In this document: positions 1 to 8,154 of the stretch, piece by piece
Layout of the letters: every line of letters begins with the position of its first letter
Position numbering within the stretch: the first letter of the stretch is position 1
Assembly: GCF_021173675.1 (NCBI RefSeq)
Contig: NZ_JAIHON010000001.1
Span: 310,001 to 374,000, forward strand
Reading direction: 5' to 3'
DNA from: Streptomyces lincolnensis
Lineage (GTDB): Bacteria > Actinomycetota > Actinomycetes > Streptomycetales > Streptomycetaceae
DNA: 64,000 bases
Position numbers and translations under genes: made by a program
The notes under the pieces: generated by a model
What the model was told of the DNA's origin: nothing
Database searches by the model: none
Seen by the model: only the letters and a program-made list of their open reading frames with translations

Positions 1-10
1 GATCGGGGGT

Positions 11-29
11 CTGGGGGCGGAGCCCCCAG
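11..29 (-). terminator. Hairpin terminator after the ABC-F gene
   Basis: A perfect 8-bp stem, CTGGGGGC and GCCCCCAG, with a GGA loop lies directly beside the stop codon at 30-32. It would end transcription of the leftward ABC-F gene. Confidence 0.7.
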
Positions 30-1649
30 TCAGCGGGCTCGCTCGACGCGTCGCTCGTCCCAGACCGGTTCCGAGGTCTCACGGACGCGACCGTCCGAGC
101 CGAAGACCAGGTACCGGTCGAAGGAGCGGGCGAACCAGCGGTCGTGGGTGACCGCGAGGACCGTGCCGTCGAAGGCTTCCAGGCCCTCCTGGAGCGCTTC
201 CGCGGACTCCAGGTCCAGGTTGTCCGTGGGCTCGTCCAGGAGGAGCGCGGTGACGCCCTGGAGCTCCAGGAGGAGGATCTGGAAGCGGGCCTGCTGGCCG
301 CCGGAGAGGCGGTCGAAGGCCTGCTCGGCCTGGCCGGTGAGTTCGTAGCGGCGCAGGCGGGACATCGCGGCGCCGCGGTCCTGGGCGTGCTCCTTCCAGA
401 GGATGTCGAGGAGGGTGCGGCCCATCAGCTCGGGGTGGGCGTGGGTCTGGGCGAAGTGCCCGGGCACGACACGCGCGCCCAGCTTCCACAGCCCGGTGTG
501 CGCCACGTCCTCCCCGGCCAGCAGCCGCAGGAAGTGCGACTTGCCGGAGCCGTTGGAGCCGAGGACGGCGACGCGCTCGCCGTAGAAGACCTCCAGGGAG
601 AAGGGCTTCATCAGGCCCGTCAGCTCAAGGCCCTCGCACGTGATGGCCCGCACACCGGTGCGGCCGCCCTTGATCCGCATCTTGATGTCCTGCTCGCGCG
701 GCGGCTCCGGCGGCGGGCCGGCCTCCTCGAACTTGCGCAGCCGGGTCTGGGCGGCCTGGTAGCGGGAGGCCAGCTCGTGGCTGATCGACGCCGCCTGGCG
801 CAGGCTCAGGACCAGCTTCTTCAGCTGGGCGTGCTTCTCGTCCCAGCGGCGGCGCAGCTCCTCGAAGCGGGCGAAGCGTTCGCGCCGCGCCTCGTGGTAC
901 GTGGCGAAACCGCCGCCGTGCACCCAGGCGTCGGCCCCGGTCGGCGAGGGCTCCACGGAGACGATCTTCTCGGCGGCCCGGGAGAGGAGCTCCCGGTCGT
1001 GGGAGACGAACAGGACGGTCTTGCGGGTCTCCTTCAGCCGCTCCTCCAGCCAGCGCTTGCCGGGCACGTCGAGGTAGTTGTCCGGCTCGTCGAGGAGCAG
1101 GACCTCGTCGGTGCCGCGCAGCAGCGCCTCCAGGACGAGCCGCTTCTGCTCACCGCCGGAGAGGGTGCGCACCTCGCGGAACTGCGCCTTGTCGTAGGGC
1201 ACGCCGAGCGCGGCCGTGGTGCACATGTCCCACAGCGTCTCCGCCTCGTAGCCGTGTGCCTCGGCCCAGTCGGCCAGGGCCTGCGCGTACTGCATCTGGG
1301 CGGCCTCGTCGTCGACCGTCATGATCGCGTGCTCGGCCCTGTCGACGGCCTTCGCGGCTTCCTGGATGCGGGGCGTGGACACCGACACGAGCAGGTCGCG
1401 TACGGTCGTCTCGTCCCGTACGGAGCCCACGAACTGGCGCATGACGCCGAGGCCGCCGCCGACGGTGACCGTGCCGCCGTGCGGTTTCAGCTCGCCGGAG
1501 ATCAGCCGCAGCAGGGTGGTCTTGCCGGCGCCGTTGGGACCGACGAGGGCCACGACGGCGCCTTCGCCCACCCGGAACGACACATCGCCGAGCAGCGCCC
1601 TCCCGTCGGGGAGGTAGTACTCGAGGTGTGCGGCTTCCAGATGTCCCAT
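30..1649 (-). CDS. ABC-F family ATP-binding protein
   Basis: This 539-residue soluble protein has two ABC nucleotide-binding domains and no membrane segments, the ABC-F arrangement of ribosome-associated translation or antibiotic-protection factors. The first domain has Walker A GPNGAGKTT (about 37-45), signature LSGGEQ (163-168) and Walker B LLLDEP (184-189). The second has GSNGSGKS, LSGGQQ and ALLLDEPTDNLDL. The arginine- and lysine-rich linker between them fits the ABC-F interdomain region. Whether it protects against a drug or is a housekeeping translation factor cannot be told from sequence. The gene stands alone, divergent from the lipid phosphatase/kinase gene. Confidence 0.9.
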   Translation of the reverse strand: MGHLEAAHLEYYLPDGRALLGDVSFRVGEGAVVALVGPNGAGKTTLLRLISGELKPHGGTVTVGGGLGVMRQFVGSVRDETTVRDLLVSVSTPRIQEAAKAVDRAEHAIMTVDDEAAQMQYAQALADWAEAHGYEAETLWDMCTTAALGVPYDKAQFREVRTLSGGEQKRLVLEALLRGTDEVLLLDEPDNYLDVPGKRWLEERLKETRKTVLFVSHDRELLSRAAEKIVSVEPSPTGADAWVHGGGFATYHEARRERFARFEELRRRWDEKHAQLKKLVLSLRQAASISHELASRYQAAQTRLRKFEEAGPPPEPPREQDIKMRIKGGRTGVRAITCEGLELTGLMKPFSLEVFYGERVAVLGSNGSGKSHFLRLLAGEDVAHTGLWKLGARVVPGHFAQTHAHPELMGRTLLDILWKEHAQDRGAAMSRLRRYELTGQAEQAFDRLSGGQQARFQILLLELQGVTALLLDEPTDNLDLESAEALQEGLEAFDGTVLAVTHDRWFARSFDRYLVFGSDGRVRETSEPVWDERRVERAR

Positions 1650-1754
1650 GAGGCCGCATTGTGCGGGTCGCCGACGGGGGCGGGCAAACCGTTATCCGGG
1701 GGCGATCCGGCGGTATCGCAACAAGAAGCGACCTCGGCAGGGTACTCGTGGCCC

Positions 1755-3248
1755 ATGAGCCCAGATGTCGACCTCACCGTCCCGAAGCCCGGCCACCACG
1801 TCCTGCGCGAGAAGCTGCTGTCGCTCGACAGCCGGCTGTTCGAGTTCGCCGCCGAGCGGCACTGGCCGGCCGCCGAGCCGGTCCTGCCGCGGCTGAGCCG
1901 GAGCGCGAACCACGGCGTGCTGTGGTTCGCGACGGCCGCCGTGATGGCCGCGAGCCGCACTCCCCGGGCCCGCCGGGCCGCCGCGCGGGGCCTGGCCTCG
2001 CTGAGCCTGGCCTCGCTGGCCATCAACACCGTCGGAAAGCGCTCGGTGCGCCGCAACAGGCCCGTGCTGGATCCGGTGCCGCTGGTGCGGCAGCTGAAGC
2101 GGCAGCCGATCACCACCTCCTTCCCGTCCGGCCACTCCGCGTCCGCGGCCGCGTTCGCGACGGGGGTCGCCCTGGAGTCGCCGGCCTGGGGCGCGGTGGT
2201 GGCCCCGGTCGCCTTCTCGGTGGCCATGTCCCGCGTCTACACAGGCGTGCACTTCCCCAGCGACGTGCTGGCGGGCGCGGCCCTGGGCGCGGGCGCCGCG
2301 TTCGTCGTACGGCGTCTGGTGCCGACGCGGGCCCAGGCCGTGCCGCCGGCCCGGCCCCGGGCGGAGGTGCCGGCGCTGGCGGACGGCGAGGGCCTGGTGA
2401 TGGTGGCGAACACGGCCTCGGGCACCGCCGACCGCGTCCGCGCGCTGCGGGACATCCTGCCCGCGGCCGAGGTCGTCGAGTGCGAACCGGCCGATGTGCG
2501 CGCCGAGTTGGAGAAGGCCGCGGCCCGGGCCCGGGTCCTCGGAGTGTGCGGCGGGGACGGCACGGTCAACGCCGCCGCCGAGGTCGCCCTGCGCCACGGC
2601 CTGGCGCTGGCGGTGCTGCCCGGCGGCACGCTGAACCACTTCGCCTACGACCTGGGCGTCGAGGGTGTCCGCGATCTGGGACGGGCCGTCCAGGAGGGCG
2701 AGGGCGTGCACGTCGACGTGGGGCGCTTCGCGTGCGGCGGGACCGAGGGCGTCTTCCTCAACACGCTGAGCCTGGGCGTGTATCCGGAGCTGGTGCGCGA
2801 GCGGGAGCGCTGGACGCGCCGGATCGGCGGCTGGCCGGCCGGGGTGGTCGCGGCGCTGCGTGTGGTGCGCGCCGACCGGCACCCGCTGGAGGCCGAGTTC
2901 CGCGGCCGGGCGCGGCCGCTCTGGCTGCTGTTCGTCGGCAACGGCACCTATCACCGGATGGGCCTCGGGCCGGGCCGCCGCAGCGACCTGGCGGACGGTC
3001 AGCTCGACGTCCGGGTCGTGCACGGCGGCCGGCGGCCCGCCGCCCGGCTGCTCGCGGCCGCGCTCGCCGGTCCACTGACCCGCTCCCCCGTGCACGCGGC
3101 GGTCCAGGTCGGCCGGCTGCAGGTGGCGAGTGTCGCCCCGGGCACGCTGCTGGCCTACGACGGCGAAGTGATCGAGGTGGAGGGCGCGGTGACGCTGGAG
3201 AAGCTGCCGCAGGCCCTCACGGTCTACCGGCCGCTGCCTGGCCGCTGA
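1755..3248 (+). CDS. PAP2 phosphatase fused to diacylglycerol/sphingosine kinase-like domain
   Basis: This 497-residue protein joins two lipid enzymes. The N-terminal half is a PAP2 acid phosphatase with the core motifs SGH (125-127) and SRVYTGVHFPSD (159-170) and several hydrophobic helices. The C-terminal half, from about residue 212, is a DAGK-catalytic domain with the nucleotide motif GGDGTVN (267-272) and PGGTLNHFA just after it. Together they suggest interconversion of phosphorylated and dephosphorylated membrane lipids at the inner membrane; the substrate is unknown. The ATG at 1755 is chosen because the longer upstream frame is only antisense to the ABC-F gene. Confidence 0.88.
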   Translation: MSPDVDLTVPKPGHHVLREKLLSLDSRLFEFAAERHWPAAEPVLPRLSRSANHGVLWFATAAVMAASRTPRARRAAARGLASLSLASLAINTVGKRSVRRNRPVLDPVPLVRQLKRQPITTSFPSGHSASAAAFATGVALESPAWGAVVAPVAFSVAMSRVYTGVHFPSDVLAGAALGAGAAFVVRRLVPTRAQAVPPARPRAEVPALADGEGLVMVANTASGTADRVRALRDILPAAEVVECEPADVRAELEKAAARARVLGVCGGDGTVNAAAEVALRHGLALAVLPGGTLNHFAYDLGVEGVRDLGRAVQEGEGVHVDVGRFACGGTEGVFLNTLSLGVYPELVRERERWTRRIGGWPAGVVAALRVVRADRHPLEAEFRGRARPLWLLFVGNGTYHRMGLGPGRRSDLADGQLDVRVVHGGRRPAARLLAAALAGPLTRSPVHAAVQVGRLQVASVAPGTLLAYDGEVIEVEGAVTLEKLPQALTVYRPLPGR

Positions 3249-3370
3249 TCACCCATCAGTCCGTATGGCGAGACCGGGGGTCTCAGCATCCGGCATGCGA
3301 GCGTACGGTGATCCGTATCGCCGGAGGGGTCGCGAGGCCCCTCAGCCGGCATGCCGAAAGGGGATCAGTC

Positions 3371-4192
3371 ATGTCCGGAGCACAGGAGACCGCCGTCTAC
3401 ACGCACGGGCACCACGAGTCGGTGCTGCGGTCCCACACCTGGCGGACGGCCGCCAACTCGGCGGCCTACCTGCTCGGTTCGCTGAAACCGCACATGAAGG
3501 TCCTGGACATCGGCTGCGGCCCGGGCACGATCACCGCGGACCTCGCGGAGCTGGTCCCCGACGGACACGTCACGGGGGCCGACCACGCGCCGGGGATCCT
3601 GGACACGGCCCGGGCCACGGCCGCCGGGCGCGGTCTGACCAACGTCGACTTCACGGTGGCGGACGTGCACGCCCTGGACTTCCCGGACGACACGTTCTGC
3701 GTGGTCCACGCCCACCAGGTGCTGCAGCATGTGGGCGACCCGGTGCAGGCGCTGCGCGAGATGAAGCGCGTGACCAGGCCGGGCGGCTTCATCGCCGTAC
3801 GGGACTCCGACTACGCGGCCATGACCTGGTACCCGGCGTCCCGGGGGATGGACGACTGGCTGGACCTGTACCGCCGGGTGGCCCGCGCCAACGGCGGGGA
3901 GCCGGACGCGGGGCGCCGGCTGAAGTCCTGGGCCCTGGAGGCCGGCCTGACCGACATCACGGCGACCTCCGGCACCTGGACCTTCGCCACCGCCGAGGAG
4001 CGGGCCTGGTGGAGCGGCCTGTGGGCGGACCGCACCCTGGCCTCCGCCTACGCGGAACGGGCCACCGGGGGCGGCCACGCCACACCGGAACAGCTGCGGG
4101 CCGTCTCGGACGCCTGGCGGGAGTGGGGCACGCACGAGGACGGGTGGTTCTGTGTACTGCACGGAGAGATTCTGTGCCGAAAGGAAGCCTGA
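3371..4192 (+). CDS. Class I SAM-dependent methyltransferase (UbiE/Methyltransf_11 type)
   Basis: This 273-residue soluble enzyme has the SAM-binding motif I VLDIGCGPGTI near residues 40-50, an acidic residue ending the second strand (GADHA) and the DTFCVVHAHQVLQH region typical of motif post-I to II. It likely methylates a small molecule; no substrate is indicated. An AAGGGG ribosome-binding site lies about 10 nt before the ATG at 3371. The 120-nt gap upstream has a 6-bp GAGACC/GGTCTC stem at 3270-3284, probably a weak terminator for the preceding gene. Confidence 0.85.
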   Translation: MSGAQETAVYTHGHHESVLRSHTWRTAANSAAYLLGSLKPHMKVLDIGCGPGTITADLAELVPDGHVTGADHAPGILDTARATAAGRGLTNVDFTVADVHALDFPDDTFCVVHAHQVLQHVGDPVQALREMKRVTRPGGFIAVRDSDYAAMTWYPASRGMDDWLDLYRRVARANGGEPDAGRRLKSWALEAGLTDITATSGTWTFATAEERAWWSGLWADRTLASAYAERATGGGHATPEQLRAVSDAWREWGTHEDGWFCVLHGEILCRKEA

Positions 4193-4234
4193 ACCGCCGT
4201 TTTCGGGAAACCCGGAAAGCAGGAGGTTCACATT

Positions 4235-4405
4235 ATGGTTCCCATTCTGCTGGTACTGCTTCTGGTGCTGATTCTTTTCGGTGCCGGATTCGCGGTGAAA
4301 CTGCTCTGGTGGATTGCGCTGGCTGTTCTGGTGCTATGGCTTCTGGGCTTCCTGATGCGGGGTACGACCGCGGGCGGAAGCAGGGGTCGTTGGTACAGGT
4401 GGTGA
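4235..4405 (+). CDS. Small hydrophobic membrane protein (56 aa)
   Basis: A 56-residue gene follows the methyltransferase by 42 nt. A strong AGGAGGT at 4221-4227 sits 7 nt before the ATG. The product is nearly all hydrophobic: two membrane helices (about residues 2-17 and 22-41) around an FGAGFAVK turn, then a basic tail ending in RGRWYRW. Proteins of this size and tail are common in Streptomyces, annotated only as hydrophobic protein. Function is unknown; a stress role at the membrane is possible but nothing here proves it. Confidence 0.8.
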   Translation: MVPILLVLLLVLILFGAGFAVKLLWWIALAVLVLWLLGFLMRGTTAGGSRGRWYRW

Positions 4406-4417
4406 GGTAGGGCCCCG

Positions 4418-4446
4418 GCCCCGGGAAGGCGACTCGGTCCCGGGGC
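4418..4446. terminator. Bidirectional hairpin between convergent genes
   Basis: Nine-base arms GCCCCGGGA (4418-4426) and TCCCGGGGC (4438-4446) pair perfectly around an 11-nt loop, between the small rightward membrane-protein gene and the leftward gvpK. It can serve both strands. Confidence 0.65.
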
Positions 4447-4448
4447 AG

Positions 4449-4733
4449 TCAGTCCCGGGGCAGCAGAGGTCCGAGCGGCCCGAGGTCCAGATTCAGGTCC
4501 TCGGGCCGCAGTCCGTACCGCTCGCGCAGTTCGGTCATACGGTCGTCCAGGAGCATCAGCGTCAGGCCGATCCGCTCCTCCTGCTCCTCGTCGAGGTCAC
4601 CGGCGTCGAAACGGCGCAGCGCCTGGCGCTCCATGAGCTGGCGCAGCAGTTCCACCACGGTGAGCACGAGTTTGACCAGGTCCCGCTCGACGGTGTCGGG
4701 TTCGAGGTCGAGGCGGTTGCGTCGTTCGGTCAC
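4449..4733 (-). CDS. gvpK: Gas vesicle protein GvpK
   Basis: This 94-residue protein matches GvpK, an accessory protein of gas-vesicle assembly. It has the charged helical segment DTVERDLVKLVLTVVELLRQLMERQALRRFD split here for reading as DTVERDLVKLVL and VELLRQLMERQAL, then a C-terminal acidic helix. The GTG at 4733 is preferred over an in-frame GTG at 4763, because GGGGAG sits 6 nt before it and the shorter protein begins with TERRNRL directly before the family domain. It is the last gene of the cluster and is followed by a terminator. Confidence 0.88.
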   Translation of the reverse strand: MTERRNRLDLEPDTVERDLVKLVLTVVELLRQLMERQALRRFDAGDLDEEQEERIGLTLMLLDDRMTELRERYGLRPEDLNLDLGPLGPLLPRD

Positions 4734-4750
4734 GTCCGGCTCCCCACGGT

Positions 4751-4933
4751 TCAGTCTCCCCACGGCGACGGCACCTGCGCGTTCACCGAGCTGATCAGCG
4801 CGTTCAGGTCGATGCGGACGAGGTCGACGTCCGCGATGCGCAGGGTGATGTCGCCGGTGATGACGACCCCGCCGGCCAGCAGCCGGTCCAAGAGGTCCAC
4901 CAGGGCGACCTCACGACGCTCGATCACGGTCAC
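4751..4933 (-). CDS. gvpS: GvpA-like minor gas vesicle protein GvpS
   Basis: This 60-residue protein is a short member of the GvpA/J/S/M family. The core reads LLDRLLAGGVVITGDI followed by a beta-hairpin-like segment, DVDLVRIDLNALISSV, equivalent to the rib-forming part of GvpA. It is probably a minor structural or nucleating component. The GTG start at 4933 has a strong GGGGAGGAG about 6 nt upstream and lies 3 nt after gvpL. Confidence 0.85.
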   Translation of the reverse strand: MTVIERREVALVDLLDRLLAGGVVITGDITLRIADVDLVRIDLNALISSVNAQVPSPWGD

Positions 4934-4936
4934 GGT

Positions 4937-5716
4937 TCACTCCTCCCCGGCGAAGGAATAGGCGGCCCAGGGACCGGTGAGTTCCACCCGCATTCCCGGG
5001 ACGTCGTCCTTCTGCCGGTCCACCAGTTCCACGAATTCCTCGGATTCCTCGCGCGGCACGAGATAGGCCGCATTGAGCACGTTGCGTCCCGAGGCACCGG
5101 AAAGCGTGGCGTTCTGCGGGGCGTGCAGCCGGGAATCCTCGGCGAACGCGGCAAGCGTTTCGTGCAGGCGTCCCGCGAAGGCCTCCGCCCGCTCCCACAT
5201 GTTCTCGTTCGTGCGCATCCGCATACGCCGCTGCCGCAGATAGTCCCGCCCCGACACGGCCTTTCCCGCCGGAACGCCGTCGTCCGAGCCTGCCCCGCCC
5301 TGCGCGCCGTCGGCGGGCTCCGGCTCGGCGTACACCTTGACGCCCCACTCCACCCGGCCGTGCAGCCGCTCCAGGGTGCGCCGCAGGGACTCCTCGCGTT
5401 CCTCGATCATCACGCGGACGCCGCTGTCGTCCCGGAAGACGGTGCCCAGGCGCAGCGGCAGCGGGGTGGTGACGACGGTGAGGGCGTCGATCACGCCCTG
5501 GTGGGCGCGGGCGGTGGCGGTCAGCCAGTCCAGGTCCTCCAGATGGCTGCGGAGCGGTCCTTCGGCGAAGTCCCGCTCCGGCACGTGGCTGACCACGGCG
5601 ACCAGGCCGTGGTGGTGCAGCAGTCTGGGGGGATCACCGGCCACCCCGGACAGCTGGGACTGGAGCGGGGTGCCGAAGGGATGGCAGACGGCGTAGACGT
5701 ACCGCAGTCCGGTCAT
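4937..5716 (-). CDS. gvpL: Gas vesicle protein GvpL (GvpL/GvpF family)
   Basis: This 259-residue protein belongs to the GvpL/F family, needed for vesicle assembly and found as a minor shell-associated component. It begins with the family signature TGLRYVYAVC and carries the LPLRLGTVFRDD segment seen in all members. The C-terminal part holds the second ferredoxin-like alpha/beta unit. Compared with GvpF (8155-8925) it is the paralogue in the second half of the cluster. Its ATG overlaps the gvpJ stop as ATGA, implying coupled translation. The middle (about 130-160) is acidic and glycine-rich, probably a disordered linker. Confidence 0.9.
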   Translation of the reverse strand: MTGLRYVYAVCHPFGTPLQSQLSGVAGDPPRLLHHHGLVAVVSHVPERDFAEGPLRSHLEDLDWLTATARAHQGVIDALTVVTTPLPLRLGTVFRDDSGVRVMIEEREESLRRTLERLHGRVEWGVKVYAEPEPADGAQGGAGSDDGVPAGKAVSGRDYLRQRRMRMRTNENMWERAEAFAGRLHETLAAFAEDSRLHAPQNATLSGASGRNVLNAAYLVPREESEEFVELVDRQKDDVPGMRVELTGPWAAYSFAGEE

Positions 5717-6048
5717 GGGTTCTCCTCCTCGGCACGGGCGGGTTCGAGTTGTTCGAGGCGCGCGAGCCGTTCACGCAACTCGGCGTTCTCCCGGGCGAGT
5801 TCGTCGCGCCGGGCGCGGGAGGACAACGCCGGGTCGTCCTCCCACCAGTCGATGCCCATCTCCTTGGCCTTGTCGACCGAGGCGACGATCAGCCGCAGCT
5901 TGATCGTGAGCAGTTCGATGTCGAGCAGGTTGATGCGGATGTCGCCGGCGATCACGATGCCCTTGTCGAGCACCCGCTCGAGGATGTCGGCGAGGTTGGC
6001 GCCGCTCCCCTGGCCGTAGGGCTCGGGCACCCGGCTGGGCATGGTCAT
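5713..6048 (-). CDS. gvpJ: GvpA-like gas vesicle protein GvpJ
   Basis: This 111-residue member of the GvpA family has the core NLADILERVLDKGIVIAGDI, an INLLDIELLTIKLRLIVASVDK segment (quoted across about 22 residues as its two halves INLLDIELLTI and KLRLIVASVDK), then an EMGIDWWEDD motif and a C-terminal coiled-coil tail (RDELARENAELRERLARLEQ). GvpJ proteins are minor structural or nucleating subunits. The ATG at 6048 overlaps the gvpZ stop by 4 nt; a second ATG two codons later is possible. Confidence 0.88.
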   Translation of the reverse strand: MTMPSRVPEPYGQGSGANLADILERVLDKGIVIAGDIRINLLDIELLTIKLRLIVASVDKAKEMGIDWWEDDPALSSRARRDELARENAELRERLARLEQLEPARAEEENP

Positions 6049-7193
6049 CGTCGGCTCCCGCCTTCGGCGTACTCGTACTCTTCCTCGTCCTCAGGTGCCT
6101 CCGCCTCCGGCTCCGCTGTGTCCTCGTCGTCCTCGTCGTACTCCTCGTACTCGTCCTCGGTGTCCTTCGGCTCCCCGCCGTCGCCTTCGTCCTCTTCCTC
6201 CTGATCCTCTTCCTCCTCTTCTCGCTCCTCGTCCTCCGCGTACGGGCCCTCTTCCTCCTCGTCCTCGTACGTCTCCTCGTCCCGTGCCTCGGGCTCCTCG
6301 GACTCCTGCTCCTCCTCGGCCACGGCATCGTCGTGGCTCCGGACGACCTCGCCGTCCTGGATCTCGCCGCGCCAGCCGTCCTCGGCCTCGCCCTTGAGGG
6401 TGATGAAGCGGGCGTAGTGCTTGAGGTCGAGCCGGGCCCGGCGGCCCTGGGCGCGCCAGATGTTGCCGGTCTTCTCGAACAGGCCCTTGGGGTAGTACTC
6501 GATCACCAGCAGGACGCGGGTGAGGTTGTCGGCGAGGCGGTGGAAGGAGACGACGCCCTTGGTGGTGCCCTTGGCGCCCTCCGAGGTCCAGGAGATGCGG
6601 TCGTCGGGGACCTGTTCGGTGGTGGTCGCCTTCCAGCTGCGGTTGGACCAGAAGATCTTCATCTGCCAGTCGGTGTGGGTGTCGTCGGCACGGTTCGCGC
6701 TCTTGACGCCCTTGGCGAAGGTGGAGAAGTCCTGGTACCGGGTCCACTGGTCGTAGGCCGTGCGCAGCGGCACGCCGACGTCGATGAACTCGATGATGAC
6801 GGTCGGCTTCTGCCCCGCCCCGCCCTTGCGTTTGCCCTTGCCCTTGCCGCCGACGAGGTTCTTGAAGGCACCGACCACGTTGTCCTTGGCCCGGGAGGCG
6901 CCGACCTCCACCGCGCTGCGCACCGGCCCCTTGCCCTCGGCGAGCTTGCGGCCGCCGTCGAGGGCGAGCTTGGCGAAGCCGGGGCTGTTGCCCTCGGCGA
7001 TGTCGTTCAGCTTGCCGGTGGTCTCACCGAGCTTGTGGCCGACACCCACCAGGAGGCGCTGGACCTGTGCGGCGAGATACTCCTGCACCTCGGCCTTGAG
7101 CCGGTCGGCGGCCTCGCTGCGGGCGACGTCGGTGACGGGATTGCTTCTGGCCTTGTCGGTGACGTTCCGGGCGGCACCGAGGGTCTCGGTCAT
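6045..7193 (-). CDS. gvpZ: GvpZ-like SRPBCC protein with a long acidic tail
   Basis: This 382-residue protein occupies the gvpZ position of streptomycete clusters. Residues about 1-140 are helical and alanine-rich. A START/SRPBCC (polyketide-cyclase-like) domain follows from VIIEFIDVGVPLRTAYDQWT through the RISWTSEG and GVVSFHRL strands to the final long helix. The last about 110 residues are strongly acidic, mostly Glu and Asp, and probably disordered. It may act as a chaperone or surface adaptor in vesicle assembly; the role is not established. It is joined to gvpY and gvpJ by ATGA overlaps. Confidence 0.8.
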   Translation of the reverse strand: MTETLGAARNVTDKARSNPVTDVARSEAADRLKAEVQEYLAAQVQRLLVGVGHKLGETTGKLNDIAEGNSPGFAKLALDGGRKLAEGKGPVRSAVEVGASRAKDNVVGAFKNLVGGKGKGKRKGGAGQKPTVIIEFIDVGVPLRTAYDQWTRYQDFSTFAKGVKSANRADDTHTDWQMKIFWSNRSWKATTTEQVPDDRISWTSEGAKGTTKGVVSFHRLADNLTRVLLVIEYYPKGLFEKTGNIWRAQGRRARLDLKHYARFITLKGEAEDGWRGEIQDGEVVRSHDDAVAEEEQESEEPEARDEETYEDEEEEGPYAEDEEREEEEEDQEEEDEGDGGEPKDTEDEYEEYDEDDEDTAEPEAEAPEDEEEYEYAEGGSRR

Positions 7194-7885
7194 CGCTCGC
7201 CGCCTCCCTTCGGCAGCCGGGCCCGCGCGGAACGGGCCGTGTCGCCGGCCGCGGCGGTCTTCTTCGCCGGGCCCGCGGTCTTCTTGGCCGGGCCCGCGGT
7301 CTTCTTGGCCGCCGCCTTCTTCGCGGGAGCCTTCCGCGCGCTCTTGGCCGCCTTCTTCGCGGGCGCCTTCCCGGCCGCCTTCTTCGCCGCGCTCGCGGTC
7401 TTCCTCCCGGATGTCTTCCGGTCGTCTTCGGCGTCGTCGGCGTCGGCGGTGTCGTCGTAGTCCTCGTCGGACTCCTCGTCCCGCCGGTTCTCCGGCTCCT
7501 CGGACTCGGCCCTGTCCTCTTCCTCGTCCTCCTCGTCCTCGAAGCCGAGGTCGGAGGTGTCCGGGACCACGCCCGAGAGCTGGTCGCGGACCTGGGCGGT
7601 CCGACCGTGCAGCCGGTCGGCGAGCGCGTCGATCTGCCGCTCGACCATGGCGCCGGAGGCCGCCTTGCCGACACCGCGCAGGTCCTCGCGCAGCTGGTCG
7701 CCGATCTCCTTGAACTGCGGGTTGTTCCGCAGCTGTCCGGACACCAGGTCCGCGAGCGCCCGCGGGCTCAGGTGCATCCGCTTGCCGGCCACCAGGGTGC
7801 CGACGGCGAACGCCAGTTTCAGTTTCCTGGTGCGTCCCAGGAAGTATCCGGCCCCTACCGCGAGGCCCATTCCCACTCGGTTCAT
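7190..7885 (-). CDS. gvpY: GvpY-like protein with acidic linker and histone-H1-like basic tail
   Basis: This 231-residue protein sits in the gvpY position. It starts with a short hydrophobic segment (GMGLAVGAGYFLGRTRKLKL), continues with a helical region of about 80 residues (LADLVSGQLRNNPQFKEIGD), then an Asp/Glu block, and ends in a Lys/Ala/Pro tail with repeated AKKTAGP units like the C-terminus of histone H1 or HupS. The tail could bind nucleic acid or the acidic tail of GvpZ. ATGA overlaps tie it to gvpG upstream and gvpZ downstream. Confidence 0.78.
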   Translation of the reverse strand: MNRVGMGLAVGAGYFLGRTRKLKLAFAVGTLVAGKRMHLSPRALADLVSGQLRNNPQFKEIGDQLREDLRGVGKAASGAMVERQIDALADRLHGRTAQVRDQLSGVVPDTSDLGFEDEEDEEEDRAESEEPENRRDEESDEDYDDTADADDAEDDRKTSGRKTASAAKKAAGKAPAKKAAKSARKAPAKKAAAKKTAGPAKKTAGPAKKTAAAGDTARSARARLPKGGGER

Positions 7886-8145
7886 CGTGCCGTCCCGTCA
7901 CCCGTCCCCACGCCACCGCGCAGGGCGATCTCCAGCCGGTCGAGCAGTTCGTCCTCCTGCCGGTCGAACTCCTCCTCGTCGATCTCCCCCGCCTCCAGCC
8001 GTTCCTCCAGCCGGGCGAGTTCGGCCCGGACCGTGGCCGGGTCGTAGTAGAGGCGTTCCGCCTCGCGCAGCACCTGTCCGATCACCCACGCGCTGCCGCG
8101 TACCGGTGCGAACGGCAGCAGCAGCACTTCCGAGATCAGTCCCAC
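7882..8145 (-). CDS. gvpG: Gas vesicle protein GvpG
   Basis: This 87-residue protein has the GvpG pattern: an N-terminal LLLPFAPVRGSAWVIGQVL segment followed by a charged helical hairpin, AELARLEERLEAGEIDEEEF. GvpG is an accessory assembly protein thought to act with GvpF and GvpL. The GTG start at 8145 lies 9 nt after the gvpF stop. Confidence 0.88.
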   Translation of the reverse strand: MGLISEVLLLPFAPVRGSAWVIGQVLREAERLYYDPATVRAELARLEERLEAGEIDEEEFDRQEDELLDRLEIALRGGVGTGDGTAR

Positions 8146-8154
8146 GGGGCGCCC

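Noticed and set aside
144-3248. A 1034-codon rightward frame spanning the ABC-F gene and the lipid phosphatase/kinase gene
   Set aside because: The first half is antisense to a complete, motif-rich ABC-F gene. The real rightward gene starts at 1755.
1661-4192. An 843-codon frame in another phase over 1.7-4.2 kb
   Set aside because: Only its last 273 codons (from 3371) carry recognised motifs. The rest is out of frame with the lipid enzyme gene.
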